This document shows positions 1-8,152 of a stretch of 36,254 nucleotides of DNA, in pieces. The position numbers and the translations under genes are program-made. The notes beneath the pieces were generated by a model, which was not told the origin of the DNA, did not search any database, and saw only the letters and a program-made list of their open reading frames with translations. The DNA comes from Algoriphagus sp. (GTDB lineage: Bacteria; Bacteroidota; Bacteroidia; Cytophagales; Cyclobacteriaceae), in NCBI GenBank assembly GCA_021298245.1, contig JAJTDZ010000047.1:1-36254 (forward strand), given 5' to 3'. Position 1 is the first letter of the stretch; every line of letters starts with the position of its first letter.

Positions 1-54
1 AAATGCGGATGCGCTGAATAGAAGGAAAGCGCCAAGGATTAAGATGTTTTTCAT
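1..54 (-). CDS. Partial secreted protein, N-terminal signal peptide only
   Basis: Only the first 18 codons lie in the window; the gene continues past the left edge. The reading frame from the ATG at 54 gives MKNILILGAFLLFSASAF, a textbook signal peptide start: one Lys, then a hydrophobic core. It begins 24 bases after the stop of the SnoaL-like lipoprotein at 79-639 on the same strand, so it is probably the third gene of that transcription unit. The product cannot be named from this stretch. Confidence 0.6.
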   Translation of the reverse strand, partial: MKNILILGAFLLFSASAF

Positions 55-78
55 TTTAGAACAAGTTAAGTTTTTGAT

Positions 79-639
79 TTATTTAGTTTGTGATGCTGCT
101 ACCTCAGCAGTTAAAGTGGCCGGATCGAACATGCGATAGATCTGTACTACTTTATCTCCTTCCCACCATAAAATCATGTGAAGAGGGACCTTGGTTTCCG
201 CATTCGTGTACTTCCCTTTACCGGTCCATAAACCCCAATAGCCTGTGGCTACTTGTCCGTTATTTCCGGTGAAAGTTTTCAGCTCGCCTGGTTTTAAGGT
301 CATGGTGATATCGCTGAATAACGTGTGTGTAAATTGGTCAGCTTTAATAAATTCAGCACGTCCTCCAGGAGTAGCTTTAACATTATTAAGACTATCCACA
401 TTGTTCGCAAATCCATCAATTGCTTTTAGCGTGTCTGCATAGATTTCATGAGCCACAAGGGTGTCATTTTTCATATATGCCTCAATCAATTGCTTCACTT
501 TTGCAGTTTTGTCGTCCAAAGACACATAGGTTCCACCTTCTATATCTCCAGAAGCAGCCGCATCCGTAGTTGTAGTTTCTGGTGCTTGACAAGCAAGCAT
601 TGTTACCATTACAAGCAAGGGTAAGAATAATTTTTTCAT
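79..639 (-). CDS. SnoaL/NTF2-like lipoprotein, paralog A
   Basis: A 186-residue lipoprotein. The signal peptide MKKLFLPLLVMVTMLAC ends in a lipobox with Cys17, followed by a Thr/Ala-rich linker to about residue 35. The rest resembles a small cone-shaped NTF2/SnoaL fold: an N-terminal helix (KVKQLIEAYMKND), a central PGGRAEFIKADQFTHTLFSDI segment, and C-terminal strands with GxWGLWTGKGKYTN and WEGDKVVQIYRMFDP. It is clearly paralogous to the gene at 661-1212: same signal peptide style, same motifs and the same last eight residues (EVAASQTK). The 21-base gap to that gene suggests co-transcription. The family includes enzymes and non-enzymatic binding proteins; no catalytic residue can be assigned here. 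It probably sits on the outer membrane facing the periplasm, or is surface exposed. Confidence 0.85.
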   Translation of the reverse strand: MKKLFLPLLVMVTMLACQAPETTTTDAAASGDIEGGTYVSLDDKTAKVKQLIEAYMKNDTLVAHEIYADTLKAIDGFANNVDSLNNVKATPGGRAEFIKADQFTHTLFSDITMTLKPGELKTFTGNNGQVATGYWGLWTGKGKYTNAETKVPLHMILWWEGDKVVQIYRMFDPATLTAEVAASQTK

Positions 640-660
640 GTTGATTTTGGTAAGGGTGAC

Positions 661-1212
661 TTATTTAGTTTGGGATGCTGCTACCTCTACATATAAAGCT
701 GCTGGGTCAAAATAGCGGTATTCAGTAACTACTTTATCCCCTTCCCATACAAACACAAGGTGCAATGGTGCTGAAATAGCAGCGTTTGTAAACTTCCCTT
801 TACCGGTCCAGGTACACCAAACTCCAGAATGAGTTGTCCCGTCTGCATACACAAAAGTCATGATTTTGTCAGTCGTCACCTTGATATCCGAAAAATAATC
901 ATGGTTCATCCGCTCATTCGCTGCAAAACCTGCTCGTCCCCCAGGGTTGGCCTTTGTCACTCCACCTTCTTGGTTGGCAGCCATTTGATCAAAGATCTCT
1001 ACTGAATCAACATAGTATTCATAAATCTTTGTGGAATCATTGTTCATGTAGGCTTCTAAAAGCTCCTTTACTTTTTGTGACTTATCATCTAGTGAAGTAA
1101 ATGTTCCTGACTTTGGATCAGAAGAAGTCGTTGCATCAGCTGTTTTTGTTTCTGGTGCTGCGCAAGCAAACATCGTCACAATGACAAGCAAGAGTAGTCC
1201 TAGTTTTTTCAT
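661..1212 (-). CDS. SnoaL/NTF2-like lipoprotein, paralog B
   Basis: A 183-residue lipoprotein, paralog of the gene at 79-639. The signal peptide MKKLGLLLLVIVTMFAC puts the lipid-bearing Cys at residue 17, followed by an APETKTAD linker. Conserved blocks shared with its neighbour are SLDDKxxKVKxLxEAYMxND, NPGGRAGF, HDYFSDI, WTGKGKFTNA, PLHLVFVWEGDKVV and FDPAxLYVEVAASQTK. It is the upstream member of a minus-strand run 1212 to 54 with gaps of 21 and 24 bases. I see no terminator between the members. The signal-peptide assignment is secure, the SnoaL-like fold is a family-level guess, and the biological role is unknown. Confidence 0.85.
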   Translation of the reverse strand: MKKLGLLLLVIVTMFACAAPETKTADATTSSDPKSGTFTSLDDKSQKVKELLEAYMNNDSTKIYEYYVDSVEIFDQMAANQEGGVTKANPGGRAGFAANERMNHDYFSDIKVTTDKIMTFVYADGTTHSGVWCTWTGKGKFTNAAISAPLHLVFVWEGDKVVTEYRYFDPAALYVEVAASQTK

Positions 1213-1325
1213 ACCATTAATTTTTTTGAGGTTGTAAATTGAAATTAGCCTGAGATATTTTTTTAAATATAGGTATCAAAATGAAACTTAAAATAAAGTT
1301 GAAATTATTTTTTCAAAAAATTCTA

Positions 1326-1354
1326 CAAAAAAACCTCCGGTTAATTACCGGAGG
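1326..1354 (-). terminator. Rho-independent terminator after the HxlR gene
   Basis: An 8-bp perfect stem (CCTCCGGT / ACCGGAGG) with a 5-base loop, followed on the minus strand by a run of seven Ts. It lies about 30 bases past the stop of the HxlR gene and insulates it from the lipoprotein genes downstream. Confidence 0.85.
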
Positions 1355-1381
1355 CTCATGGTGTTGAAATTTGGAGAGGAT

Positions 1382-1828
1382 TTAAAGAACTAGCGCTTCT
1401 TTGAATTTTCGATACCCATCCATCATCTCTTTTATATAATTCTCTTTGTCATTTTTCATTCTTGTCTTTACTATACCTGTATAGGTATCCCCTAAGTGAT
1501 CGTAATAAAAATCTGTCGTAAAAATGGCCATTTCGACCATAATGGGAAAGGTTTCAATTCCTTTTTCTTCCAATAGGTAATGAATATTCTTCTTGTTTGT
1601 TTCTCCCTTTTTCCTGCTCAAAAATCCCAATGCTTCTAATTTTTTAAGCCGGTTGGAAAGCATTTTACTCGGCATCAACTCGGGAGAAGTCTTAAATTCA
1701 TTAAAGGTAGATTTATGACCAAATAGCATGTCTCTCAGGACCAATAAGGTCCATTTATCCCCCAAAACATCCAGGCCGGTTGCTACAGGGCATAAGGATC
1801 GGAAACCTTCATTTTTATCTTTTTCCAT
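1382..1828 (-). CDS. HxlR-family winged-helix transcriptional regulator
   Basis: A 148-residue regulator when started at the ATG at 1828 (MEKDKNEG); a longer frame begins with TTG at 1840, but the ATG is more likely. The HxlR hallmarks are present: a conserved Cys near the start (RSLCPVATGLDVLGDKWTLLVLRDMLFG), then a winged-helix body (TFNEFKTSPELMPSKMLSNRLKKLEALGFLSRKK). Family members are DNA-binding dimers that often sense oxidised or electrophilic compounds through the N-terminal Cys and control a neighbouring gene. The nearest candidates are the lipoprotein run downstream on the same strand and the SGNH hydrolase that diverges at 2175. A possible -7 element (TATTTTTG on the minus strand, 1845-1838) lies only nine bases before the ATG; no matching -33 is seen. 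Confidence 0.88.
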   Translation of the reverse strand: MEKDKNEGFRSLCPVATGLDVLGDKWTLLVLRDMLFGHKSTFNEFKTSPELMPSKMLSNRLKKLEALGFLSRKKGETNKKNIHYLLEEKGIETFPIMVEMAIFTTDFYYDHLGDTYTGIVKTRMKNDKENYIKEMMDGYRKFKEALVL

Positions 1829-1840
1829 AAACGCGCACAA

Positions 1841-2174
1841 AAATACAAAAGAATTAGCACCTGCCGCTGTTACCTACACAAGTCACCGATCGATCTAGTC
1901 CAATTCACCCGTTCCGAGCCTAGGGCAGGCCGAGCAGCCCTGATCCAGATCAGTGGATTGAGTGTACTGAGCGTTGCTTCTCGTTTAAACTAGAAAAGGA
2001 GGAAATAAGTTGGCGAATAGTGGAATGAATTGAACCAATCCGTTAAGTGCACAAGCTAAAATTAACTTTCCTGTGCTCGACTCACCTTCGCCTTCCTTAC
2101 CTTCCTGAGAGGCTATTTTTTTTTAAGTGTTAGAAATGTAATTTTGAAGACACACACTACCTAAAGTAACCCTG
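1841..2174. other. Intergenic region between HxlR and SGNH genes
   Basis: A 334-base gap between divergent genes with no convincing coding frame and no RNA gene that I recognise. It holds a perfect 14-base inverted repeat (CTGATCCAGATCAG, 1940-1953), which could be an operator for the HxlR regulator, though this is a guess. It also has a long T tract at 2114-2124 and a possible -7 element TAATTTTG at 2139-2146 in front of the SGNH gene. Confidence 0.5.
2139..2146 (+). promoter_or_regulatory. Possible Bacteroidota -7 element for the SGNH gene
   Basis: TAATTTTG matches the TAnnTTTG consensus and lies 28 bases before the ATG at 2175. There is only a T-rich run where the -33 TTTG should be, so this is a weak prediction. 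Confidence 0.35.
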
Positions 2175-2885
2175 ATGAAGTATTTCAAGTTGAATTACCT
2201 AAGAATTTATGGTAGTGGTTTGTTTATCTTGGCAATTTCTTCTGTGTTATTTTTTTGTAATCCAAAAGAGGAAACCACCCCCGTCGAAACCCCTAAAAAA
2301 GTATTGATTTTAGGAAATAGCATTACCTGGCATCCGCCCGGACCTGACCTCAACTGGTTCGGGAACTGGGGAATGGCCGCAACTGCGGCTGAAAAAGATT
2401 TTTTATCCCTTTTGACCAAAAAAATCAAAGAAAATAACGAGCAAAATGAAGTACTAGGGAGAAATGTATATCCCTTTGAAAGAACTTATGAAACGATTAA
2501 GCTAACTGAGTTTGAAGATTTAAAAGCCTTTAAGGCGGACATCATCATCATTCGATTTGGTGAAAACATAACCGAAAAAGAGCGTGCAGAAAATCCTCAA
2601 TTGCAAGTTGCTGTCAAAGCTTTTGTAGACTACTTAGCAGATGGAAGGCCTGTAAAAGTAATCCTGACGACACCATTTTGGACTAATGCTGGAGTCAATC
2701 AAAATTTTTTAGCGCTCTCCGTAAAAAACAAATGGCCGCTCGTTCAATTACATGATTTAGGATTGGCCAATGAAAATATGGCCCTGGAAAGATTTGAAAA
2801 CATTAATGTAGGAAGTCATCCAGGAGACCTAGGTATGGAAAGAATTGCCACTAGAATTTGGACTATGCTAGCCAATGAACTTTGA
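2175..2885 (+). CDS. SGNH/GDSL-family hydrolase, probably membrane-anchored or lipoprotein
   Basis: A 236-residue protein with a hydrophobic N-terminus (residues 12-29) ending at Cys28-Asn. The residue before the Cys is Phe, so this is a non-classical lipobox and the start may be a plain signal anchor. The mature part opens with VLILGNSITWHPP, the nucleophile-Ser block I of SGNH hydrolases. It continues with NWFGNWGMAA and IIIRFGENIT (block III, G-x-N) and ends with GSHPGDLGMERIA, the His block in the HPGDxGM form. Members act on esters of carbohydrates or lipids; the substrate here is unknown. It stands alone, with a bidirectional terminator behind it at 2990-3029. Confidence 0.75.
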   Translation: MKYFKLNYLRIYGSGLFILAISSVLFFCNPKEETTPVETPKKVLILGNSITWHPPGPDLNWFGNWGMAATAAEKDFLSLLTKKIKENNEQNEVLGRNVYPFERTYETIKLTEFEDLKAFKADIIIIRFGENITEKERAENPQLQVAVKAFVDYLADGRPVKVILTTPFWTNAGVNQNFLALSVKNKWPLVQLHDLGLANENMALERFENINVGSHPGDLGMERIATRIWTMLANEL

Positions 2886-2989
2886 CGCTTAAGAAAGATT
2901 CACAGCCTTCAGTCAACCTCTACTATCACTGAAACCGAACTCAAAAAAGAACGTAAATCTGTAATCCTCTTCTTAGCCAACTTCTTCAA

Positions 2990-3029
2990 AAAAAACGCGC
3001 TACTCTTCAATTGGAGCAGCGCGCTTTTT
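2990..3029. terminator. Bidirectional terminator between SGNH gene and glmS
   Basis: AAAAAACGCGCTACTC and GGAGCAGCGCGCTTTTT form a GC-rich stem with one mismatch and a short TTCAATT loop. A-tract and T-tract flank it on both sides, so it can serve both converging genes (stop at 2885 on the plus strand and stop at 3068 on the minus strand). Confidence 0.85.
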
Positions 3030-3067
3030 GATTCGGCCCGATTTAGTCGACCAAAATCCGGACATGA

Positions 3068-4909
3068 TTACTCCACCGTAACCGATTTCGCTAGGTTACG
3101 CGGTTGGTCCACGTTGCAGCCCCGCATCACGGCAATATGGTAGGAGAGCAACTGCAAGGGCACCACGGCCACCAAAGGGGTAAAGGCTTCGTGGGTAGCT
3201 GGAATTTCGATCACGTGATCGGCCAAGGCCTTCACTTGCGTATCTCCTTCGGTGACCACTGCCACGATCTTTCCCTTCCGGGCTTTTACCTCTTGGATAT
3301 TGCTCACTACTTTTTCGTAGGAACTGTCCTTCGTCGCAATAAAAATCACCGGCATCTCCTCGTCAATCAAGGCAATAGGACCATGTTTCATCTCTGCAGC
3401 AGGATAGCCCTCTGCATGGATATAAGAAATTTCTTTCAGTTTCAAAGCTCCTTCCAAGGCCACCGGAAAATTATATCCTCTTCCCAAATACAGCATGTTG
3501 CGTGCATCTTTGTACTCTGCCGCAATCTGCTCTATCAGCGCATTGGTTTGAAGCGCCTTTTCTACCTTGGCTGGCACAGCCGCCAGTTCATGCAAGAGTT
3601 GGATATAGGTACTTTCTGCTAAGGTGCCCCGTTGGTAGCCTAGCTTCAGTGCCATCATGGCCAAGACAGAGATTTGGGCTGTAAAGGCCTTGGTAGATGC
3701 CACCCCTATCTCTGGTCCCGCGTGGGTGTACGATCCCGCATGGGTATTTCTAGGGATAGACGAACCCACCACATTGCACACCCCAAAAATGGTTGCGCCA
3801 CGAGACTTGGCCAGTTCTATGGCTGCCAAGGTATCGGCAGTCTCCCCCGATTGGGAGATGGCTATCACAAAGTCTTTTTCATTTACCACTGGATTGCGGT
3901 AGCGAAACTCAGAGGCGTATTCCACCTCCACAGGGATGCGGGCAAACTCCTCAAACAAGTACTCCGCCACCAAGCCGGCATGCCAGGAAGTCCCACAAGC
4001 GGTGATGATGATGCGCTCGGCATTCTGAAACTTGTTCATGTACTCTCGCAACCCCCCAAGCACCAATCTACCCGACTTGGCATCCAGTCTCCCACGTAGG
4101 CAATCGGCAATGGACTTGGGCTGCTCGTATATTTCTTTGAGCATGAAGTGAGAGTAGCCTCCCTTTTCTATGGCTTCCAACTCCATCTCCAATTGATTGA
4201 TGTAGGGGTTGGTCGCTACGTTTTCTATGGTCTTTACCTGAAGAGCGCCTTCACGAATAACTGCGATTTCGTAGTCGTCCAAGTAGACTACCTTATTGGT
4301 GTATTCAATAAATGGAGTTGCATCCGAGGCCAAAAAGAATTCGCCTTCACCTACACCCACTACCAACGGAGATCCTTTTCTAGCAGCAATCAGGGTATTG
4401 GGCTCTTCCAAATTGATCAGTACAATGGCATAGGCCCCTACGACTTTATGCAAGGCTAGTCGAAGCGCCTCTTCTAAAGAACAATTATTGTGTAGATAAA
4501 TGTCTTCGATGAACTTGACAAAGACCTCGGTATCGGTTTCGCTTTGAAAACCATAACCCTTTTTCAATAGGTCTTTTTTAAGCACCTCGTAATTCTCAAT
4601 GATTCCGTTGTGGATCATGGCAAAGCGCTCCGAAGAAGAATAGTGAGGGTGCGCATTGATGTCATTGGGCTCCCCATGGGTCGCCCAACGGGTATGGCCT
4701 ATACCTACCTTGGCACGAATAGCCCCATTTTCTTCTAGGTGCTTTTCTAGCTCGGCTACTTTGCCCTTTTTTTTGTAAATGCTGAGCCCTTTTTGATCGA
4801 TGAGGGCCACGCCAGCAGAGTCATATCCTCTGTACTCAAGTCTGCGTAAGCCCTTAATGATGATGGGAAGGGCATCTTGCTGCCCCACGTAAGCGACAAT
4901 TCCACACAT
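3068..4909 (-). CDS. glmS: Glutamine--fructose-6-phosphate aminotransferase (isomerizing)
   Basis: A 613-residue cytoplasmic enzyme, usual family length. It makes glucosamine-6-phosphate from fructose-6-phosphate and glutamine, the first step towards UDP-GlcNAc for peptidoglycan and lipid A. The N-terminal class II glutaminase begins MCGIVAYVG with Cys2 as nucleophile and has GIGHTRWATHG and the ETDTEVF motif. Two SIS sugar-isomerase domains follow: TACGTSWHAG and SQSGETADTLAA in the first, LGRGYNFPVALEGALKLKEISY and HGPIALID in the second. It ends in DQPRNLAKSVTVE, the conserved C-terminal tail. I looked for a glmS ribozyme upstream and saw none. It is the last gene of a minus-strand series with the DUF4270 and glycogen-synthase-like genes, but a 120-base gap and a possible terminator separate it from them. 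Confidence 0.98.
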   Translation of the reverse strand: MCGIVAYVGQQDALPIIIKGLRRLEYRGYDSAGVALIDQKGLSIYKKKGKVAELEKHLEENGAIRAKVGIGHTRWATHGEPNDINAHPHYSSSERFAMIHNGIIENYEVLKKDLLKKGYGFQSETDTEVFVKFIEDIYLHNNCSLEEALRLALHKVVGAYAIVLINLEEPNTLIAARKGSPLVVGVGEGEFFLASDATPFIEYTNKVVYLDDYEIAVIREGALQVKTIENVATNPYINQLEMELEAIEKGGYSHFMLKEIYEQPKSIADCLRGRLDAKSGRLVLGGLREYMNKFQNAERIIITACGTSWHAGLVAEYLFEEFARIPVEVEYASEFRYRNPVVNEKDFVIAISQSGETADTLAAIELAKSRGATIFGVCNVVGSSIPRNTHAGSYTHAGPEIGVASTKAFTAQISVLAMMALKLGYQRGTLAESTYIQLLHELAAVPAKVEKALQTNALIEQIAAEYKDARNMLYLGRGYNFPVALEGALKLKEISYIHAEGYPAAEMKHGPIALIDEEMPVIFIATKDSSYEKVVSNIQEVKARKGKIVAVVTEGDTQVKALADHVIEIPATHEAFTPLVAVVPLQLLSYHIAVMRGCNVDQPRNLAKSVTVE

Positions 4910-4987
4910 AGCTAAAAATTTAAAAACAGTTGGTTAACAGTGCTACAAAGAAACAGGAATCGTGCCAAATAACATGTACTAGGAGAA

Positions 4988-5031
4988 CAAAAAAACCTAG
5001 GGCATGAATTTCCTTATTAAAAGAAGGTTTT
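4988..5031 (-). terminator. Possible terminator after the DUF4270 gene
   Basis: On the minus strand AAAACCT, overlapping the DUF4270 stop, can pair with AGGTTTT about 28 bases later, and a run of seven Ts ends the structure. The loop is long, with an inner CCTT/AAGG pairing, so this is only moderately convincing. Confidence 0.4.
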
Positions 5032-6388
5032 ACTTAATCTTAGAGTAAATAACGGTCACTTTCACCTTGTCCTTATTGACCTTAAACTGCCGTAGCGAAC
5101 GTTTAAAATCATCTCCTGTGTTGGGAGTGATGGCATAGAGCAACCAATCTTGACGCTGCAATTGCTTTTTGTAGAGGGCATTGAAATAGGAAGAAATACC
5201 CGCACGCTGCCATTTCTGGGTAGCTTCGTAGTTGATCAGGGCTACTGAGGGAAAAAAATTGTTGGGCACGAGCTTCCCTTTATCGTCTTCGATGACTTGA
5301 GGCTGCCCGTCCCCCTGCACGTGAAGTTCGGACTTATTGATAGAACTGAGTAATACCCGATTTTGTGTATCTACAAATTTCATTACCATACCCGAAATGG
5401 GGCTTTGTCCCTCACCTTGGTCCTCAATGGGCCCTAAAACAAAATTGACTTGATTGAATACTACCCCTGAAAGAGTGTCCAAAAAAGCATCCAGGGGGCG
5501 GGTATTGATGCGCATGGCCAAGCCCAAACCGGATTTCATCCCCAAAATGGGACCCGTTGCGTAGGACTTAGAGTATTCCTTGACCACTTCGGTAGGTGTT
5601 CCTCTGCGGTCCGAAGTTATGCCATTGAAACTACGGGAAGAAAAAGTAGTGATGGTATACTGTTTTCTTGCCGTATCCCCAAGGTAATGGTAATAGAAGG
5701 TCATCCCTGTATTGCCTCCCAAGGAAAATCCGGCTGTGGCATTGTCCCCTTCCCGAGGCAGGATAGCTACTCCAGGCATGTACTTTCGGAAGGAAAACAA
5801 ATTATCGAACTCCAAACCCCTTTTAAGTTTGGAAAAAATTTCTGAAGCTGCCTCATTACTTAGCGGAGCCAAGAGCAAGGTATCTTTGGTGGTCTTAAAC
5901 ACGACCTCTAGTTCTGCCATTGGCTTGGGATCGTAAGCCAGCTTACTAAAATTATAATATAAGGTGTCGAGTAAAGGTTCAGATAGAAAATGAACGCTGT
6001 ATTTTTTCTTCTGATCCAAGTTGGACCCATTAACACTTACGGTAGATAAGTTGAAAAAGGCCGAATCCAATAAAGCATCCGATCGGGGACGTTCCGAACC
6101 CTGCTCGATGTACAATCGGGTATAACCTATGCTTTTTGTTTTTCCGAAGTAGGGATCTTGCTCGTCACCCACAATCAAAATACCTGCATTGGTCGTATTG
6201 AATGAATCAAGCAACACCACAGAGGCTTCCAAGGGAATTTCCTTGTAAAAAACTCCCACTTGACTATTTTGCGGGGCCAATTCTAATCCTACGGAAGCAG
6301 GATCACTGCACGCGCTAAACCCCAAAAGAAAAATAACTGCGGAAAGAGAAACGGAAAACTTAGCCCGCCAGGCTGGTATACATTCCAT
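5030..6388 (-). CDS. DUF4270-family lipoprotein
   Basis: About 452 residues from the ATG at 6388 (MECIPAW); ATG 6400 (MTSCMEC) is equally possible, and the frame is open to 6460. The signal peptide leads to the lipobox FSAC, then SDPASVGLELAPQNSQVGVF, the typical opening of DUF4270 proteins. The body is rich in beta strands with YTRLYIEQG, TTEVVKEYSKSYATGP-like and MNGL-style segments, and ends with FKVNKDKVKVTVIYSKIK. It probably sits in the outer membrane; the family has no established function. The start overlaps the end of the upstream glycogen-synthase-like gene by 29-41 bases, which indicates translational coupling and a shared mRNA. The pairing of these two genes next to panC is a familiar arrangement in Bacteroidota. 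Confidence 0.85.
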   Translation of the reverse strand: MECIPAWRAKFSVSLSAVIFLLGFSACSDPASVGLELAPQNSQVGVFYKEIPLEASVVLLDSFNTTNAGILIVGDEQDPYFGKTKSIGYTRLYIEQGSERPRSDALLDSAFFNLSTVSVNGSNLDQKKKYSVHFLSEPLLDTLYYNFSKLAYDPKPMAELEVVFKTTKDTLLLAPLSNEAASEIFSKLKRGLEFDNLFSFRKYMPGVAILPREGDNATAGFSLGGNTGMTFYYHYLGDTARKQYTITTFSSRSFNGITSDRRGTPTEVVKEYSKSYATGPILGMKSGLGLAMRINTRPLDAFLDTLSGVVFNQVNFVLGPIEDQGEGQSPISGMVMKFVDTQNRVLLSSINKSELHVQGDGQPQVIEDDKGKLVPNNFFPSVALINYEATQKWQRAGISSYFNALYKKQLQRQDWLLYAITPNTGDDFKRSLRQFKVNKDKVKVTVIYSKIK

Positions 6389-7172
6389 ACAACTCGTCAT
6401 GAGCTTGTTGCTCTTCTTCGAAACTGATTTCAAACTTCTTGCTTTTTGAAAAATTCTCAATAAGTAGATTAATTTCTGCCGACACTTCGGAACCTTTCAC
6501 CACCCTATCGGCATATTCCATCCCCATCTTGATGAATCCCGTAAAGTCTTTGCTTGTCAAAGGTGCTAAAATTGTATCATCAATATCCACCATCTTAACC
6601 TTGTTTAACAAATCGTCCCCAAAGGTGTGGGAAAACCCGTTGGTATAAATGCCAAAAACAGACTTGGTGTCCTTAAATAAAGGCTCGTTTTTGTAGGTGG
6701 TTTTCAAATACATGGGAATCAGCGAAGTCATCCAATCGTTGCAATGCACGATGTCTGGAGACCAGCCCAACTTTTTAACCGTCTCTAGGACCCCTTTGCA
6801 AAAGAAGATGGCCCGCTCGTCATTGTCCTCATAAAAGCGTTGCTGCTTGTCGTGAAACACGTACTTTCGCTGGAAATAATCTTCGTTGTCGATAAAATAC
6901 ACTTGAAGTTTGGCATTGGGTATGGAGGCTACCTTGATGATCAAAGGCTTTTCTTCATCCCCCACTGCGATGTTGATCCCGGACAACCTCACCACCTCGT
7001 GAAGTCTATTCTTCCGTTCGTTGATCAACCCAAAACGAGGAACCAAAATGCGTATTTCCATCCCTCGCTCCTGCATGGCCTGAGGGAGAGATCGTAAGAA
7101 TGTAGCTACCTTGGAAGTCTGTAAGAAGGGGTTGATTTCACTAGCAACGTAGAGAATACGTAGTTTGGACAT
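6360..7172 (-). CDS. Glycogen/starch synthase-like protein, GT5 catalytic N-domain only
   Basis: A 270-residue protein that aligns with the N-terminal (starch synthase catalytic) domain of glycogen synthase: RILYVASEINPF at the start, MQERGMEIRILVPRFG, QVYFIDNEDYFQR, ERAIFFCKGVLE and WSPDIVHCNDWMTSLIP. True GlgA proteins are about 470-500 residues with a second Rossmann domain, which is absent here. The ADP-glucose loop KxGGL is also replaced (LQTSKVATF). It therefore probably does not make glycogen. It overlaps the DUF4270 lipoprotein gene by at least 29 bases and is divergent from panC. A plausible -7 element lies upstream at 7217-7210. Confidence 0.85.
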   Translation of the reverse strand: MSKLRILYVASEINPFLQTSKVATFLRSLPQAMQERGMEIRILVPRFGLINERKNRLHEVVRLSGINIAVGDEEKPLIIKVASIPNAKLQVYFIDNEDYFQRKYVFHDKQQRFYEDNDERAIFFCKGVLETVKKLGWSPDIVHCNDWMTSLIPMYLKTTYKNEPLFKDTKSVFGIYTNGFSHTFGDDLLNKVKMVDIDDTILAPLTSKDFTGFIKMGMEYADRVVKGSEVSAEINLLIENFSKSKKFEISFEEEQQAHDELYGMYTSLAG

Positions 7173-7209
7173 GCTAAGGGAATTTTAAGGGTCGTGATAA
7201 ACAACGGCA

Positions 7210-7217
7210 CAAAGGTA
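7210..7217 (-). promoter_or_regulatory. Possible -7 element for the glycogen-synthase-like gene
   Basis: Read on the minus strand this is TACCTTTG, a full match to TAnnTTTG, 37 bases before the ATG at 7172. I do not find a good -33 TTG, so confidence is moderate. Confidence 0.4.
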
Positions 7218-7296
7218 AATAAAAAAAGCCTAAAAGCATTGGATTTGTGGATATTAATCTAGTTTTACCCCAAATTGGCCGGAATACTCCCCTGTC

Positions 7297-8145
7297 ATGA
7301 AACGAATCTACACCGAGGCCGAATGGAAGTCCCTAAGGTTTGGCCTTTTTCAAGAAAATAAAAGTTTGGGGTTTGTGCCCACCATGGGGGCCTTGCACCA
7401 AGGCCATTTGGACCTGGTCGCGGAAAGTCTTTCACAAACGGATTATACCCTAGTTTCCATTTTTGTGAATCCCACCCAATTCAATTCTCATGAGGATTTT
7501 CAAAATTACCCCAACACCTTGGAGGCGGACTTGGCACTGCTGGATTCCAAAGGGGTAGATGCAGTATTTTTACCTTCCACCGATACCCTATATCCCAAAC
7601 CTCCACAGCTCAGCATAGACTTTGGACACCTTTCAAGGGTCTTGGAAGGGAAGTTTAGGCCTGGACATTTCAATGGAGTGGGGCTTGTCGTAGCCAAACT
7701 TTTTCATATAATTCAGCCCACTGTAGCGTTTTTTGGACAAAAAGACCTTCAGCAAGTTGCTGTAATCCGACGCTTGGTTTTCGATTTTTCCTTCGATTTA
7801 GATTTGGTAGTAGTGCCTACCCGAAGGGAAATAGATGGCTTGGCCATGTCTTCTAGAAATCTAAGGCTAGATCCACAAGAGCGAACCATCGCCCCCCTGC
7901 TCTATTCTGGGATGCAAGAAGTAAAGCAACATCTCCTCTCAGGGATGTCTTGGAAAGAAGTTAAGGCTAATTTTTTGAAGCAATTGGCAGCACAAAAACA
8001 ATTGAGTATCGAATACCTAGAACTGGTACACCCTGAAACTTTTGAAATTTATGAGACTTTTTCCCCGCTTGGACCATGTTCTATTTGCTTAGCCGCCTAT
8101 GTTAGTAAAATTCGCTTGATCGACAATCTCCCAATTATTGAGTAA
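7297..8145 (+). CDS. panC: Pantothenate synthetase (pantoate--beta-alanine ligase)
   Basis: A 282-residue cytoplasmic enzyme of usual length that joins pantoate and beta-alanine with ATP to give pantothenate, the coenzyme A precursor. The nucleotidyltransferase signatures are clear: FVPTMGALHQGHLDLV (HIGH-type motif), SIFVNPTQFN, FRPGHFNGVGLVVAKLFHIIQP, FGQKDLQQVAVIRR, and DGLAMSSRN (KMSKS-like). The start is the ATG at 7297. In many relatives panD, which makes the beta-alanine, follows directly; here the next gene is the flippase-like protein after 122 bases, so panD must be elsewhere. Confidence 0.97.
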   Translation: MKRIYTEAEWKSLRFGLFQENKSLGFVPTMGALHQGHLDLVAESLSQTDYTLVSIFVNPTQFNSHEDFQNYPNTLEADLALLDSKGVDAVFLPSTDTLYPKPPQLSIDFGHLSRVLEGKFRPGHFNGVGLVVAKLFHIIQPTVAFFGQKDLQQVAVIRRLVFDFSFDLDLVVVPTRREIDGLAMSSRNLRLDPQERTIAPLLYSGMQEVKQHLLSGMSWKEVKANFLKQLAAQKQLSIEYLELVHPETFEIYETFSPLGPCSICLAAYVSKIRLIDNLPIIE

Positions 8146-8152
8146 TTTCAGG

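Noticed and set aside
1940..1953. Perfect inverted repeat CTGATCCAGATCAG as HxlR operator
   Set aside because: It is about 110 bases from the regulator start and 220 from the other gene, with no second copy, so a regulatory claim is not supported.
3104..3622. 172-residue open frame opposite glmS
   Set aside because: It is the antisense shadow of a strongly conserved gene and has no family features.
4910..5029. Possible glmS ribozyme or riboswitch upstream of glmS
   Set aside because: The 120-base gap shows no recognisable conserved core, and the ribozyme is not expected in this phylum.
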